A stretch of 64,000 nt of DNA, from positions 496,001-560,000 of the forward strand of contig JADJTM010000002.1 in the NCBI GenBank assembly GCA_016711205.1. Direction: 5' to 3'. Of the stretch, positions 7,826 to 16,440 are shown piece after piece; the stretch's first letter is position 1, and each line of letters starts with the position of its first letter. Under the pieces are notes generated by a model that was not told the DNA's origin, did no database searches, and saw only the letters and a program-made list of their open reading frames with translations. The DNA is from Micropruina sp. GTDB taxonomy: Bacteria > Actinomycetota > Actinomycetes > Propionibacteriales > Propionibacteriaceae. Position numbers and translations under genes: made by a program.

Positions 7826-9307
7826 ATGACCAACCTGACCGCCCAACCCCGTCCGTCCGAGACCCCCGAGGCCGGCCGGCCGAACGATTCGCACCAGCTC
7901 GCCCGCGCCCTGGGCAACCGCCACCTGCAGATGATCGCCATCGGCGGCGCGATCGGCACCGGTCTGTTCATGGGCTCCGGCAAGACCATTTCGCTGGCCG
8001 GGCCGTCCATCGTGCTCGTCTACGCGATCATCGGCGCCTTTCTGTTCTTCGTCATGCGTGCCATGGGCGAACTGCTGCTCAGCAACCTCAAGTACAAGTC
8101 GTTCCGCGACATCGCCGAGGACGTGCTCGGGCCCTGGGCCGGCTTCTTCGCCGGCTGGACGTACTGGTTCTGCTGGATCGTGATCGGCGTCGCCGACCTG
8201 ACCGCGGTCACCGCCTACGTGTCGTACTGGTTCCCCGATCTGCCCCGTTGGATCGCGGCCACCGGCCTGGTGCTGCTGCTGCTGGTGCTCAACCTGGTCA
8301 CGGTGAAGCTGTTCGGCGAGATCGAGTTCTGGTTCGCGCTGATCAAGATTGTGGCGATCGTCGCCCTGATCGTGGTCGCCATCGTGATGGTCGCCGTCGG
8401 CTTCGTTTCGCCGGAGGGGCATCAGGCGGCGGTGTCGAACCTGTGGAGCGGTGGCGGCTTCTTCCCGACCGGTGTCGGCGGCTTCCTGGCCGGCTTCCAG
8501 ATCGCCTTCTTCGCCTTCCTGGGCATCGAACTCGTCGGCACCGCAGCCGCTGAGACCAAGGACCCCACCCGCACCCTGCCGCGGGCCATCAACGCGATCC
8601 CGATCCGGGTCGGCCTGTTCTACATCTGCGCCCTGGCCGCCATCATGGCTGTCACCCCGTGGCAGCTGATCGACCCGGCGGTCAGCCCGTTCGTGTCGAT
8701 GTTCGGCCTGGCGGGCTTCGGTCTGGCCGCGTCGGCGATCAACTTCGTGGTGCTGACCTCGGCCGCCTCGTCGGCCAACTCGGGGATCTACTCGACCTCG
8801 CGGATGCTGTACGGACTGGCTCTGGACCGGCAGGCGCACAAGAAGTTCGGCCAGTTGTCCAAGTTCAGCGTGCCCGCCAACGGCCTGCTCTTCTCGTGCT
8901 GCTGCCTGTTGCCCGGCCTGATTCTGCTGTACACCACCGACTCGATCATCGCTGCATTCACGCTGGCGACCACCGTGGCCTCGGTGCTGTTCATCTTCGT
9001 CTGGGGCCTGATCGTGGCGTCGTACCTGGTGTACCGCCGCCGCAACCCCGAGAAGCACGAGGCGTCGGCGTACAAGATGCCGGCCGGCGTCGTGATGAGC
9101 TGGGTGGTCTTCGCGTTCTTCGGCGTGATGATCGGCATTCTGGCCATGGAGCCGGACACCCGCATGGCGCTTGCCGTCACCCCGGTGTGGTTCGTCGCGC
9201 TGAGCATCGCCTACTGGGTGCACCTGCGCCGCGAACGCGGACGCGAGAACGATGACGACGATGACCGGACGCCCGTTGCGCCGGAGGCGGTGCTGGTCAC
9301 CGACTGA
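7826..9307 (+). CDS. cycA: APC-family amino-acid permease, CycA-like (D-serine/D-alanine/glycine)
   Basis: 493 residues with twelve predicted membrane segments. The first segment region HLQMIAIGGAIGTGLFMGSG is the signature of the amino-acid transporter (AAT) branch of the APC superfamily. Local sequence such as VMRAMGELLLSNLKYKSFRDIAEDVLGPWAGFFAGWTYW most resembles CycA, the proton symporter for D-alanine, D-serine and glycine. It follows ald by 142 bp and is preceded by AAGGGAG. An acidic run (DDDDD) lies in the cytosolic C-terminal tail. Alanine as a substrate fits the neighbouring ald; exact specificity is inferred. Confidence 0.88.
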   Translation: MTNLTAQPRPSETPEAGRPNDSHQLARALGNRHLQMIAIGGAIGTGLFMGSGKTISLAGPSIVLVYAIIGAFLFFVMRAMGELLLSNLKYKSFRDIAEDVLGPWAGFFAGWTYWFCWIVIGVADLTAVTAYVSYWFPDLPRWIAATGLVLLLLVLNLVTVKLFGEIEFWFALIKIVAIVALIVVAIVMVAVGFVSPEGHQAAVSNLWSGGGFFPTGVGGFLAGFQIAFFAFLGIELVGTAAAETKDPTRTLPRAINAIPIRVGLFYICALAAIMAVTPWQLIDPAVSPFVSMFGLAGFGLAASAINFVVLTSAASSANSGIYSTSRMLYGLALDRQAHKKFGQLSKFSVPANGLLFSCCCLLPGLILLYTTDSIIAAFTLATTVASVLFIFVWGLIVASYLVYRRRNPEKHEASAYKMPAGVVMSWVVFAFFGVMIGILAMEPDTRMALAVTPVWFVALSIAYWVHLRRERGRENDDDDDRTPVAPEAVLVTD

Positions 9308-9319
9308 ACGCTTTTCGCT

Positions 9320-9580
9320 GGTCGAGCTTGTCGAGACCAGACTGCGCTGGGTCGGTGGCGGAGGGGGGCTCGACCCGAGCCAACCAGCCTCGGTCGCAGG
9401 CTCCCTCGGCGGCCAGACCCATCCACGACTCGGATCGAGCCCCCCTCCGCCACCTCCAGTCTCCGCGCGTGGTGGTTCCGGCGCATGCCGCGACCTCGTA
9501 CGGCGCGATCGGCGTATGCCGGGGTCTCGACAAGCTCTCGACCAGCGGTGGCCACTGATCTCGACAAGCTCGACCAGCGG
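9320..9580. repeat. Intergenic element bounded by GGTCGAGCTTGTCGAGACC-type ends with an internal 20-bp inverted repeat
   Basis: The left end GGTCGAGCTTGTCGAGACC (9320-9338) is inverted at 9523-9543 with a two-base insertion, and a further copy follows at 9558-9576. Inside, a perfect 20-bp inverted repeat has arms at 9354-9373 and 9435-9454 (core GGAGGGGGGCTCGA). The element separates two convergent genes. There is no coding capacity of its own. Confidence 0.85.
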
Positions 9581-9583
9581 GCT

Positions 9584-10909
9584 CTACACCGGCTCGGCGA
9601 CCTCTGCGGTGTCGGTGCCCGCGTACCGGGCGGACAACCAGTGGTACGAGCGGGTGGTGAACGCGAACATGGTGAGCGCCAGCCCGGCCAGGCCTGCCAG
9701 CAGGAACACCAAAGCGATGCCCCGAGCCTGACCCTCGCCCAGCAACCAGCCGAGCTGGGCGCGTCCCGCGTCCGAGTCGGCGTAGGGGATCAGCCAGAAC
9801 TGAGCGACCGGGCCGATCATGAAGGCGGTGATCGGCGCGGCCCCCACCTCGACGGTCATCGCCAGCCCGAACACCCGGCCCTGTTTGGCGAACGGCACGA
9901 CCTTCTGCAACACGGTCTGCTCGGCGGCCTCGGCAACCGGGATCAGGGCCAGGTAGGCCAGCGTGCCGGCGGCCAGCAACCAGATGTTCTCGCGGATCGT
10001 GAAGCTCATCGCCACCAGCCACATGCCCACGTTGGCCAGCAGCAACGCCCGCAGCGGTCGCGCACCGAGGCCCTTGCGCGACACCCAGCCGGCGCCGATG
10101 ATGAAGCCGAAACTGAGCACCCCCCACAGCAGGCCCCAGACCTCGACCGACACCAGGGTGAGGCCGTACGGGTCGAGCAGCGCCATGAACACCCCGCCCA
10201 GCAGGTTGTTGAAGCTGGCGAACAGCACCAGGCCGGTGAGGCCGGGCACCTCGCGGATGGCGCGGAAGGCGCCGGCGAAGTCGACGGCTCGGGGTGGGCC
10301 GTCGAGATGGACGATCTCGGGTTCGGGGATCTGCACGAACAGCAGGTGCACCAGCGACACCACGGTGAGGGCGACGGCGATCATCAGGGTGTAGGTGATG
10401 CCCAACCGGCCCACGGCCAGACCCGAGAACACCGACGTGACGGCGAAACCCAGGCCGCCGACCATGCCCACCAGGCCGTTGACCCTGTCGCGCTCGGACT
10501 CGTCGATCATCAGCGTGACGCAGGTGGAGAGCGCGATGTTGCGGGCCGATTCGACCACGGCACCGAGCAGGCAGATGCCGATGAACGCATACAGCTGCCA
10601 GCTGGCCAGGCTGAGCAGCTGCGCCTGGGGGGTGCTGAGGAACAACAGCAAGGCCACCGTGAACGCCACCGTGGTGACCACTTGGGCTACCAGCATCACC
10701 TGTCTTTTGCGGGTGCGGTCGACCCAGCTGCCGAACGGCACCCCGACCACCGCGATCAGCAGCATGTACGAGCCGCCCATGAACGAGGTGACCAGCACCG
10801 AGCGGGTTTCGAGAAACACCCAGAAGACCAGGGCGAACCACAGAAAGCCGGTGGTCACGTTGGCCAGGAACGTGTTCAGCAGCAACTGGTTGAAGCGCGC
10901 GCGGTTCAC
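9584..10909 (-). CDS. MFS transporter, macrolide-efflux-like (MFS_3) type
   Basis: 441 residues with about twelve hydrophobic segments. The cytoplasmic loop GVPFGSWVDRTRKRQVMLVAQ after the second helix is the MFS motif A variant (G-x-x-x-D-R-x-x-R-R), and ERDRVNGLVGMVGGLGFAVTS lies mid-protein. The sequence fits drug or enterobactin-type exporters of the MFS_3 group. GTG 10909 is preceded by an excellent AAGGAGG site. A palindromic candidate operator lies 39-69 bp upstream. Substrate unknown. Confidence 0.85.
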   Translation of the reverse strand: MNRARFNQLLLNTFLANVTTGFLWFALVFWVFLETRSVLVTSFMGGSYMLLIAVVGVPFGSWVDRTRKRQVMLVAQVVTTVAFTVALLLFLSTPQAQLLSLASWQLYAFIGICLLGAVVESARNIALSTCVTLMIDESERDRVNGLVGMVGGLGFAVTSVFSGLAVGRLGITYTLMIAVALTVVSLVHLLFVQIPEPEIVHLDGPPRAVDFAGAFRAIREVPGLTGLVLFASFNNLLGGVFMALLDPYGLTLVSVEVWGLLWGVLSFGFIIGAGWVSRKGLGARPLRALLLANVGMWLVAMSFTIRENIWLLAAGTLAYLALIPVAEAAEQTVLQKVVPFAKQGRVFGLAMTVEVGAAPITAFMIGPVAQFWLIPYADSDAGRAQLGWLLGEGQARGIALVFLLAGLAGLALTMFAFTTRSYHWLSARYAGTDTAEVAEPV

Positions 10910-10947
10910 GGGGTCCTCCTTATCATCACCAGGCTGCCGGATGGCAC

Positions 10948-10978
10948 TGACAGAAAGTGCACAGCCTACTTTCGGTCA
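10948..10978. promoter_or_regulatory. Inverted repeat, candidate operator between MFS gene and small ORF
   Basis: TGACAGAAAGT (10948-10958) and ACTTTCGGTCA (10968-10978) form an 11-bp inverted repeat with one mismatch and a 9-nt centre. It sits upstream of the MFS exporter in the divergent gap, typical of a TetR or MarR-type operator. No regulator gene is adjacent. Confidence 0.45.
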
Positions 10979-11080
10979 CGCGGCGATCCGGCAACGCACC
11001 GATGGGGCGGGCCGCGGCCGGCTCTGGCGGACTCAGCCGCCGCACAGGAGCGCGCCAGCAGCGGCACAGCCGTCGATGAG

Positions 11081-11086
11081 TAGAAT
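11081..11086 (+). promoter_or_regulatory. TAGAAT -10 element of a leaderless transcript
   Basis: TAGAAT ends 6 nt before the ATG at 11093, so transcription should start at or within a base of the start codon. No Shine-Dalgarno sequence is present. Confidence 0.6.
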
Positions 11087-11092
11087 CCGGGC

Positions 11093-11287
11093 ATGGCCGA
11101 GACCCGCAAGTACAACCCGGCGACCAGTGTCGTGGGTGAGGCGATCCGTGCCGCGCTGGGCGAGGGCGTCCGGCCGGTGCAGCCGGGCGAACCGCCGGCC
11201 AAGGCGAACGAGAAGCCTGACGCGCCCGCCGCCCCGTCCGTCACCGTGAAGACCTTCACCTTCGGTGTGCCGAAGAAGGCCGACTGA
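11093..11287 (+). CDS. Small hypothetical protein (64 aa)
   Basis: 64 residues, not recognised. The N-terminal half (ETRKYNPATSVVGEAIRAALGEG) could be helical, the middle is Pro/Ala/Glu-rich and probably disordered, and the end VTVKTFTFGVPKKAD is a short beta-like stretch with a basic tail. High GC3 and the TAGAAT hexamer 6 nt before the ATG support real expression as a leaderless mRNA. It converges on the mprB-like gene. No function can be proposed. Confidence 0.65.
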   Translation: MAETRKYNPATSVVGEAIRAALGEGVRPVQPGEPPAKANEKPDAPAAPSVTVKTFTFGVPKKAD

Positions 11288-11332
11288 CTGGCGTTGAAGT
11301 CTCGCGCCCGGATGATCGGGAAGTCCGGGCCG

Positions 11333-12778
11333 CTACCCCTGCTGTTTGGGCAGCAGCACGGTGGGTTCGTCGTCGGCATCCTCATCGTGCGGTGTCGACT
11401 CGCCCGGCAGCCGAACAATGAATTCCGCGCCCCCCTCGGCGGATCGGCCCGCCTTCACCCATCCGCCGTGCGCCTTGATGGTCTGCGCGACGATCGACAG
11501 GCCCAGCCCCGAACCGGGAGCGTTGCGGGCCGACGGTGAGCGCCAGAACCGGTCGAACACGTGCGGCAAGTCTTCATCGGCGATACCGGGGCCCTGATCC
11601 GAGATGCGCAGCCGATCGCCCTCCAGCAGCACGTGGATCGTTCCCCCAAGTGGCGAGAATTTGACCGCGTTGTCGAGCAGGTTGGTGATCGCTCGCTCGA
11701 GCGAGTCCGGTTCGCCGACCAGGAACAGCGGGTTCAGCTCGACGTCGAAGGTGAGGGACGGCCCGCGCCGCTTGGCGCGGGCGATGGCGCTGTTGATCAC
11801 GTCGCGCAGATCGATCGGCTCGGGGTGCGGTTCAACGACGTCCTCGCGGCTCAGATGCACCAGGTCGCCGACCAAAGTGGTGAATTCACCGAGCTGGGCG
11901 GCGATGTCGCGCAGAATGTCGCCGCGTGCACCCTCGGGCAGCATGCGGCTGCGCTCGTCCGCCACCAACAGCTCGACGTTGGTGCGCAGTGAGGTGAGCG
12001 GCGTGCGCAACTCGTGCCCGGCGTCCCCGATCAGTCGCTTCTGCCGATCCCTGGACGAGGCGAGGCTGGCCAGCATGGTGTTGAACGAGCGGCCCAGATC
12101 GGCCAGTTCGCCGGAGCCGTCGATGGCGATCGGGGTGAGGTCGTTGGAGTCCTTGACCCGGGTGACGGCTTCGGCCAACCGTTGCACCGGACGGATCGCC
12201 GAGCGCGCGATCACGAAGCCGACCGCGCTGGAGCCGCCGACGCCGAGCACGCCGAACAGCATCAGCGACCACGCCAGCGTCCCCATGATGTTGTTGGTGG
12301 CCTGCAGCGGACGCCCGAGCACCAGCGCGTAGTTGGCCGTCGCCGACTGGAACGGAACCGCGACGATGCGGTACGGCTCACCGTCGGACGCCACCCCGGT
12401 GCGCGCCGACGAACCCTGCTGGCGGCGGGCGACCGACAGTTCCTCAGGGCCCGGCACCAACGTCACCTGCTCGCCCGGCAGGGTGGTCGGACGTCCGTCG
12501 GCGCGCACCAGCATGACGGTCACGTTGGCGGCCCGCAGCGCATCGGTGTCGAGCCCACCCATGCCTTCGATGTCGATGGCGACCCAGTTGGCGGTCACCG
12601 CGGCGACGTCGATCAGCTCACTGTCGAGCTGGTTGTACACGGCGATGTTGGTCAGCACCCACGCCGCCACGCCGGTGAGCGCGACGGCAGAAGCCACCGC
12701 CGCGGCCACCAGAACAGCGAGGCGATCCTGGAGTGCCTGGCCACGAAACGAGACCAGGCGGGTCAGCCAACCTCTCAC
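11333..12778 (-). CDS. mprB: Sensor histidine kinase, MprB-like
   Basis: 481 residues. Membrane segments at about 19-44 and 165-192 flank an extracytoplasmic sensor of about 120 residues. HAMP follows (IRPVQRLAEAVTRVKDSND). The H-box GDAGHELRTPLTSLRTNVELL carries phosphoacceptor His255, then the N-box NLLDNAVKF, DQGPGIADED and GSGLGLSIV. The sequence closely resembles mycobacterial MprB, a cell-envelope stress sensor. The start overlaps the response-regulator stop by 4 bp, so the two are coupled. The C-terminal tail is acidic. The envelope-stress role is by analogy. Confidence 0.9.
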   Translation of the reverse strand: MRGWLTRLVSFRGQALQDRLAVLVAAAVASAVALTGVAAWVLTNIAVYNQLDSELIDVAAVTANWVAIDIEGMGGLDTDALRAANVTVMLVRADGRPTTLPGEQVTLVPGPEELSVARRQQGSSARTGVASDGEPYRIVAVPFQSATANYALVLGRPLQATNNIMGTLAWSLMLFGVLGVGGSSAVGFVIARSAIRPVQRLAEAVTRVKDSNDLTPIAIDGSGELADLGRSFNTMLASLASSRDRQKRLIGDAGHELRTPLTSLRTNVELLVADERSRMLPEGARGDILRDIAAQLGEFTTLVGDLVHLSREDVVEPHPEPIDLRDVINSAIARAKRRGPSLTFDVELNPLFLVGEPDSLERAITNLLDNAVKFSPLGGTIHVLLEGDRLRISDQGPGIADEDLPHVFDRFWRSPSARNAPGSGLGLSIVAQTIKAHGGWVKAGRSAEGGAEFIVRLPGESTPHDEDADDEPTVLLPKQQG

Positions 12779-13467
12779 GGGGGCGTCTCACGCAGCACGT
12801 AGCCGATGCCGCGCACGGTGTGGATCAGGCGGCTCTCGCCCTCGCCCTCGGTCTTGCGGCGCAGGTAGCCGATGTACACCTCGAGCGAGTTGGCGGTGGT
12901 GGGAAAGTCGAAGCCCCACACCTCGTTGAGCAGCCAGCCCCGCTCGAGCACCTTGCGGGGGTGTTCGAGGAAGGTCTGCAGCAGCGCGAACTCGGTGCGG
13001 GTCAGGCTGATCCGGCGTCCGGCGCGCAGCACCTCGCGGGTCTGCGCATCGAGAGACAGGTCGGCGAAGGTCAGCACCTCGTTGCCGTTCTGCTCTTCGG
13101 TGACCGGCTTCGAGCGGCGGGTGAGGGCGCGCAGCCGGGCCAGCAGTTCGTCCAGCGAGAACGGTTTGGCCATGTAGTCGTCGGCGCCGGCGTCGAGACC
13201 GTCCACGCGGTCGCCGACGGCGTCCCGTGCGGTGAGCACCAGAATCGGCACGTCGTTTCCCGTGGAACGAAGCATGCGGGTGGTTTCGAGGCCGTCCAGG
13301 CGGGGCATCATCACGTCCATGATCACCGCGTCGGGACGCAGCGCCGAGAGCCGGGCCAACGCCTCCAGGCCGTCGCCGGCGGCCGTCACCTCGTACCCCG
13401 AGTACTGCAGGGAGCGGGCGAGGGAGTCGCGGACGGCTTGATCATCGTCGACAACGAGGATGTGCAT
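12775..13467 (-). CDS. mprA: OmpR-family response regulator, MprA-like
   Basis: 230 residues. The receiver domain has the acidic pocket VVDDD (7-9), phosphoacceptor Asp51 (VIMDVMMPRLDG), Thr79 and Lys101 (YMAKPF). A winged-helix DNA-binding domain follows from about residue 130 (ISLTRTEFALLQTFLEHPRKVLERGWLLNEVWG, YIGYLRRKTE...IHTVRGIGYVLR). It forms an operon with the kinase. The ATG is preceded by CAGGCT at 6 nt, matching the leaderless pattern of this genome. Resembles mycobacterial MprA. Confidence 0.93.
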   Translation of the reverse strand: MHILVVDDDQAVRDSLARSLQYSGYEVTAAGDGLEALARLSALRPDAVIMDVMMPRLDGLETTRMLRSTGNDVPILVLTARDAVGDRVDGLDAGADDYMAKPFSLDELLARLRALTRRSKPVTEEQNGNEVLTFADLSLDAQTREVLRAGRRISLTRTEFALLQTFLEHPRKVLERGWLLNEVWGFDFPTTANSLEVYIGYLRRKTEGEGESRLIHTVRGIGYVLRETPP

Positions 13468-13525
13468 GGGCTCAGCCTGCCACGCGGCGCGATGGACCGG
13501 TGCGTACAGGGCCGGGACGGGCGGT

Positions 13526-13787
13526 GAGCAGGAATCGGGGACGGTTCCTTTTTCAGCTCATTCTCAGGAACGGTTTCGGGTTGCAGGGTGGCGAGAGGCC
13601 CGAGGAGCGTGGCCGGAACCGTCCAGCGCGTTGTGATCTGGACGTGCTGAGATCCCGGCATTCGCCGGGATGACGGACGAGAGGCTCTGGGATGACGGTG
13701 ACGCCGGGGTCGGGGGGAGGGGTTTCGGGGGAGCTGAGCCGGGGTTTCGAGTGAGCAGGAAGTAGGAACCGTCCCCGATTCCTGCTC
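13526..13787. repeat. Perfect 24-bp inverted repeat with GGGGACGGTTCC core around a palindromic insert
   Basis: The arm at 13526-13549 is the exact reverse complement of 13764-13787; both hold the core GGGGACGGTTCC. The 318-bp gap between mprA-like and phosphatase genes holds nothing else but a CATCCCGGC-type palindrome at 13651-13670 and scattered half-arms such as GGAACCGTCC near 13615. The right arm reaches into the stop codon of the phosphatase gene. Confidence 0.9.
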
Positions 13788-14256
13788 AGGACGCCCCGAG
13801 CTCGCGCACCCGCTTCAGCACCCCCGGCATGGCCGCCTCGATCGCCGCCAGCGTGTCGTCGAAACCGGACGCGGCGCCGTACCAGGGGTCGGGCACACCC
13901 GAGCCCGGTGTGGCGTCCGGGTCGAAGTCGGTGAGCAGCGCCAGGTTGGACGCGTCCGGCGCCAGCCGACGCAGACGGCTCAGGTGATGTTCTTCCATCG
14001 CGATCACAAGGTCGGCTTCATCGATCTCGCGCGCCGTGATCTGGTGGGCGCGGTGACCCCCGGTGCTGAACCCGTTGCGGGCGAGCACCCGCTGGGCCCG
14101 TGGGTCGATCGGATTGCCCCGCTCTTCGGTGGAGACCCCGGACGAGGTGAACGTCACGTCGTGCAGCCCCTCGCGCTCGGCCCAGCCCTGCGCCACGCGC
14201 TCGGCCATCGGAGAGCGGCAGATGTTGCCCCAGCAGACGAAGTTGACCCGCATCAC
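13786..14256 (-). CDS. Low-molecular-weight protein tyrosine phosphatase
   Basis: 156 residues. The N-terminal P-loop VCWGNICRSPMAE contains the CX5R active site (Cys8, Arg14), and the general-acid loop is VPDPWYGAASGFDDTL. The enzyme hydrolyses phosphotyrosine in the cytoplasm; actinobacterial relatives include PtpA. Two adjacent ATG codons (14256, 14253) are possible. The TGA lies at the edge of the 24-bp repeat arm. The YvlD-like gene lies immediately upstream, separated by 1 bp. Confidence 0.92.
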   Translation of the reverse strand: MMRVNFVCWGNICRSPMAERVAQGWAEREGLHDVTFTSSGVSTEERGNPIDPRAQRVLARNGFSTGGHRAHQITAREIDEADLVIAMEEHHLSRLRRLAPDASNLALLTDFDPDATPGSGVPDPWYGAASGFDDTLAAIEAAMPGVLKRVRELGAS

Positions 14257-14257
14257 G

Positions 14258-14638
14258 TCAGCGGTTGACTTCGCTCTTGGACAAGAACGACGAGTTCAGG
14301 ATGAACGACACCACCGACACGATCAGCGCCCCCCAGAAGGCGGACCAGAACCCGTCCACGTGCCACCCCAGGTGCAGCTGTTCGGCGACCCACGAGGTGA
14401 GCCACAGCATCAGCGCGTTGATCACCAGCAGAAAGATGCCGAGGGTGAGCAGCAGCAGGGGTGCGGTGGCCACCGCGAACAGCGGTTTGACCAGGGAGTT
14501 CACGATGCCGAAGATGATCGCGACGGCCAGGATGCCGAGCAGCGAGTTCTGCGGCTCGGTGCCGGTCATGCGGATGCCGGGAACCACCCAGGTGGCGAAC
14601 GCCAAGGCGGCGGCGCTGAAAAGGAATCGCATGACCAT
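14258..14638 (-). CDS. Phage-holin-family / YvlD-like membrane protein
   Basis: About 126 residues with four hydrophobic helices (RFLFSAAALAFATWVVPGIRM, LLGILAVAIIFGIVNSLVKPL, LLLLTLGIFLLVINALMLWLTSWV, FWSAFWGALIVSVVSFILNS). NSLVKPL and the LPLTLLTLGLFLLVINALML-like helix typify the YvlD (DUF360) family, small membrane proteins linked to envelope stress in some Firmicutes. ATG 14638 is preferred because CACAAT lies 7 nt upstream, giving a leaderless start; ATG 14632 is an alternative. It overlaps no neighbour and is divergent from argF. Confidence 0.82.
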   Translation of the reverse strand: MVMRFLFSAAALAFATWVVPGIRMTGTEPQNSLLGILAVAIIFGIVNSLVKPLFAVATAPLLLLTLGIFLLVINALMLWLTSWVAEQLHLGWHVDGFWSAFWGALIVSVVSFILNSSFLSKSEVNR

Positions 14639-14700
14639 GAAGGCAATTGTGTCATGGCAGAGTTCTCCCATCAGTAACCCGACCGACAGATGGGCCGCTC

Positions 14701-15693
14701 GTGAACCTGCGCCACCGCCACTTCCTCAAGGAACTGGACTTCACCCCCACCGAGTGGAAGGCGCTGCTCGACCTCACCGCCGAGCTCAAGAAGGCGCGCC
14801 GTGACCGGGCCGAGCACAAGCGCCTGGACGGGGTGACGCTCGCGTTGATCTTCGAGAAGCCGTCCACCCGCACCCGCTCGTCCTTCGAGGTGGCCGCCTA
14901 CCAGCAGGGCGCCAACGTCAGCTACTTCGACGAGACCGGCGCCCACATGGGGCACAAGGAGTCGATCGCCGACACCGCCCGGGTGCTGTCACGGTTCTAC
15001 GACGGCATTCAGTACCGCGGCTCGCAGCAGCGCATCGTCGAAACCCTCGCCCAGCACAGTTCGGTGCCGGTCTGGAACGGCCTGACCGACGAATGGCACC
15101 CCACGCAGAGCCTGTGCGACATGTTCACCATGCGCGAGTCGTCCGGACTGGACGATCGCGACATCAGCTTCGCCTACATCGGCGACGCACGGTTCAACCA
15201 GGGCCGCTCGCTGCTGATCGCCGGCGCGATGATGGGCATGGACGTGCGCATCGTGGCACCCCCGGCGTTGCAGCCCGACCCCGACCTGGTGGCGACCGCC
15301 CGCCGGATCGGTGCGGGCACCGGCGCGCATCTGACCATCACCGACGACGTGGCGGTGGTGCGGGGCGTCGACTTCGTGCACACCGACATCTGGGTGTCGA
15401 TGGGCGAGCCGAAGGAGGTCTGGGCGCCGCGCATCGAGATGCTGACGCCGTACCGGGTGACCACCGAGCTGCTGGAGCGTACCGAGAACCCCGATGTGAA
15501 GTTCATGCACTGCCTGCCCAGCTACCACGACCTCGACACCCGGGTGGCGCGCGACATCCGTGCGGCCACCGGCCTCGACGTGTACGAGGTCACCGAAGAG
15601 GTGTTCGAGTCGCCCGCATCCCTGGTTTTCGATCAGGCCGAGAACCGGCTGCACACGATCAAGGCGATCCTGGTGGCGACGCTGGCCGGTTGA
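14701..15693 (+). CDS. argF: Ornithine carbamoyltransferase
   Basis: 330 residues. The enzyme transfers carbamoyl phosphate to ornithine to give citrulline (or the reverse in the arginine deiminase pathway). The carbamoyl-phosphate motif EKPSTRTRSSFE and the ornithine-binding motif MHCLPSYHD are present, with WVSMGE in the SMG loop. The N-terminus LRHRHFLKELDFTPTEW matches the E. coli/ArcB-like branch. GTG 14701 is chosen by homology; the longer ORF has no support. No other arginine gene is nearby, so an anabolic or catabolic role cannot be decided. Confidence 0.95.
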   Translation: MNLRHRHFLKELDFTPTEWKALLDLTAELKKARRDRAEHKRLDGVTLALIFEKPSTRTRSSFEVAAYQQGANVSYFDETGAHMGHKESIADTARVLSRFYDGIQYRGSQQRIVETLAQHSSVPVWNGLTDEWHPTQSLCDMFTMRESSGLDDRDISFAYIGDARFNQGRSLLIAGAMMGMDVRIVAPPALQPDPDLVATARRIGAGTGAHLTITDDVAVVRGVDFVHTDIWVSMGEPKEVWAPRIEMLTPYRVTTELLERTENPDVKFMHCLPSYHDLDTRVARDIRAATGLDVYEVTEEVFESPASLVFDQAENRLHTIKAILVATLAG

Positions 15694-15712
15694 TGGCGCT
15701 CGTCAGCAGCCA

Positions 15713-16363
15713 CTAGCTGGCCGCCGCCGCCGCTGCTGCGTCGGCGTTCTGGGCAGCGCGTTCCAGTGCCATGGCCGGCCAGTACTGCCGCTGCAGGTCC
15801 TTGCCGCGCTGCTTGACGCTGCGCCGATCCAGCTTGCGGCCACGATCAAGCACCTGCACCAGCACGCCCGCCGCCGAGAGCAGGGCGGCCAGTGCGGCAG
15901 TGGACGGATCGGGTTCCACGCCGAACAGGAACACCTCGTCGAGGCGGGCGCGCAGGCCGTCCTCGTACCGATTGTCGATCGAGGTCCAGCGACTGGTGGG
16001 GAACACGCTTAGCACCCGGTGCTCGACGCGGCTGACGAGTTCGGCCCTGGCGAGCCGTTCGTAGACCGCGTCCACCCGCTTGCGGCTGAGCTTCTCGACC
16101 AGCGTCGGCGGTGACCACTGTGGTTTGGTGCCGGCGAGCAGCAGCGCGTCGGCCAGCAGCGGATCGGCCGGCCACGGGGCGTCCGGTACCGTCAGGGCGC
16201 GGTTCTTGCGGACCTCTTCGCCGCGCTCCGCGAGCCGGATGTTGCCGGCCAGCGCCAGGTCGGCCAGCAGCGCGCCCCCGACCAGCAGGTCGGTGTGGCG
16301 CCCGAGCTTCTTGCCGGTTTCGTCGTCGGTGGCCAGGAGCAGTGCGTCCTCGGCGAGCAACAC
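15713..16363 (-). CDS. GPP34 (GOLPH3/Vps74-like) family protein
   Basis: About 216 residues. LLAEDALLLATDDETGKKLGRHTDLLVGGALLADLALAGNIRL is the characteristic N-terminus of actinobacterial GPP34 proteins, related to eukaryotic GOLPH3, which binds phosphatidylinositol 4-phosphate and the tails of Golgi glycosyltransferases. The bacterial role is not established. GTG 16363 is chosen because GAAGGGA precedes it and the family starts there. The C-terminus is an Ala-rich run (ADAAAAAAAS). It is divergent from the sigma factor and convergent with argF. Confidence 0.85.
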   Translation of the reverse strand: MLLAEDALLLATDDETGKKLGRHTDLLVGGALLADLALAGNIRLAERGEEVRKNRALTVPDAPWPADPLLADALLLAGTKPQWSPPTLVEKLSRKRVDAVYERLARAELVSRVEHRVLSVFPTSRWTSIDNRYEDGLRARLDEVFLFGVEPDPSTAALAALLSAAGVLVQVLDRGRKLDRRSVKQRGKDLQRQYWPAMALERAAQNADAAAAAAAS

Positions 16364-16440
16364 GTGCGTTCCCTTCCCCGCCGGCCACGACGGTGTGGCG
16401 ATACTTGCAACGACGTGCCGCTCCGCTGCGTGTGGAGGGC

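Noticed and set aside
7790..9223. A 477-codon minus-strand ORF
   Set aside because: It mirrors the CycA-like permease; the product is Asp/His/Arg/Gln-rich low complexity without motifs.
9485..11083. A 532-codon plus-strand ORF
   Set aside because: It runs through the intergenic repeat and antisense to the MFS gene. The MFS frame has membrane helices and a strong ribosome site.
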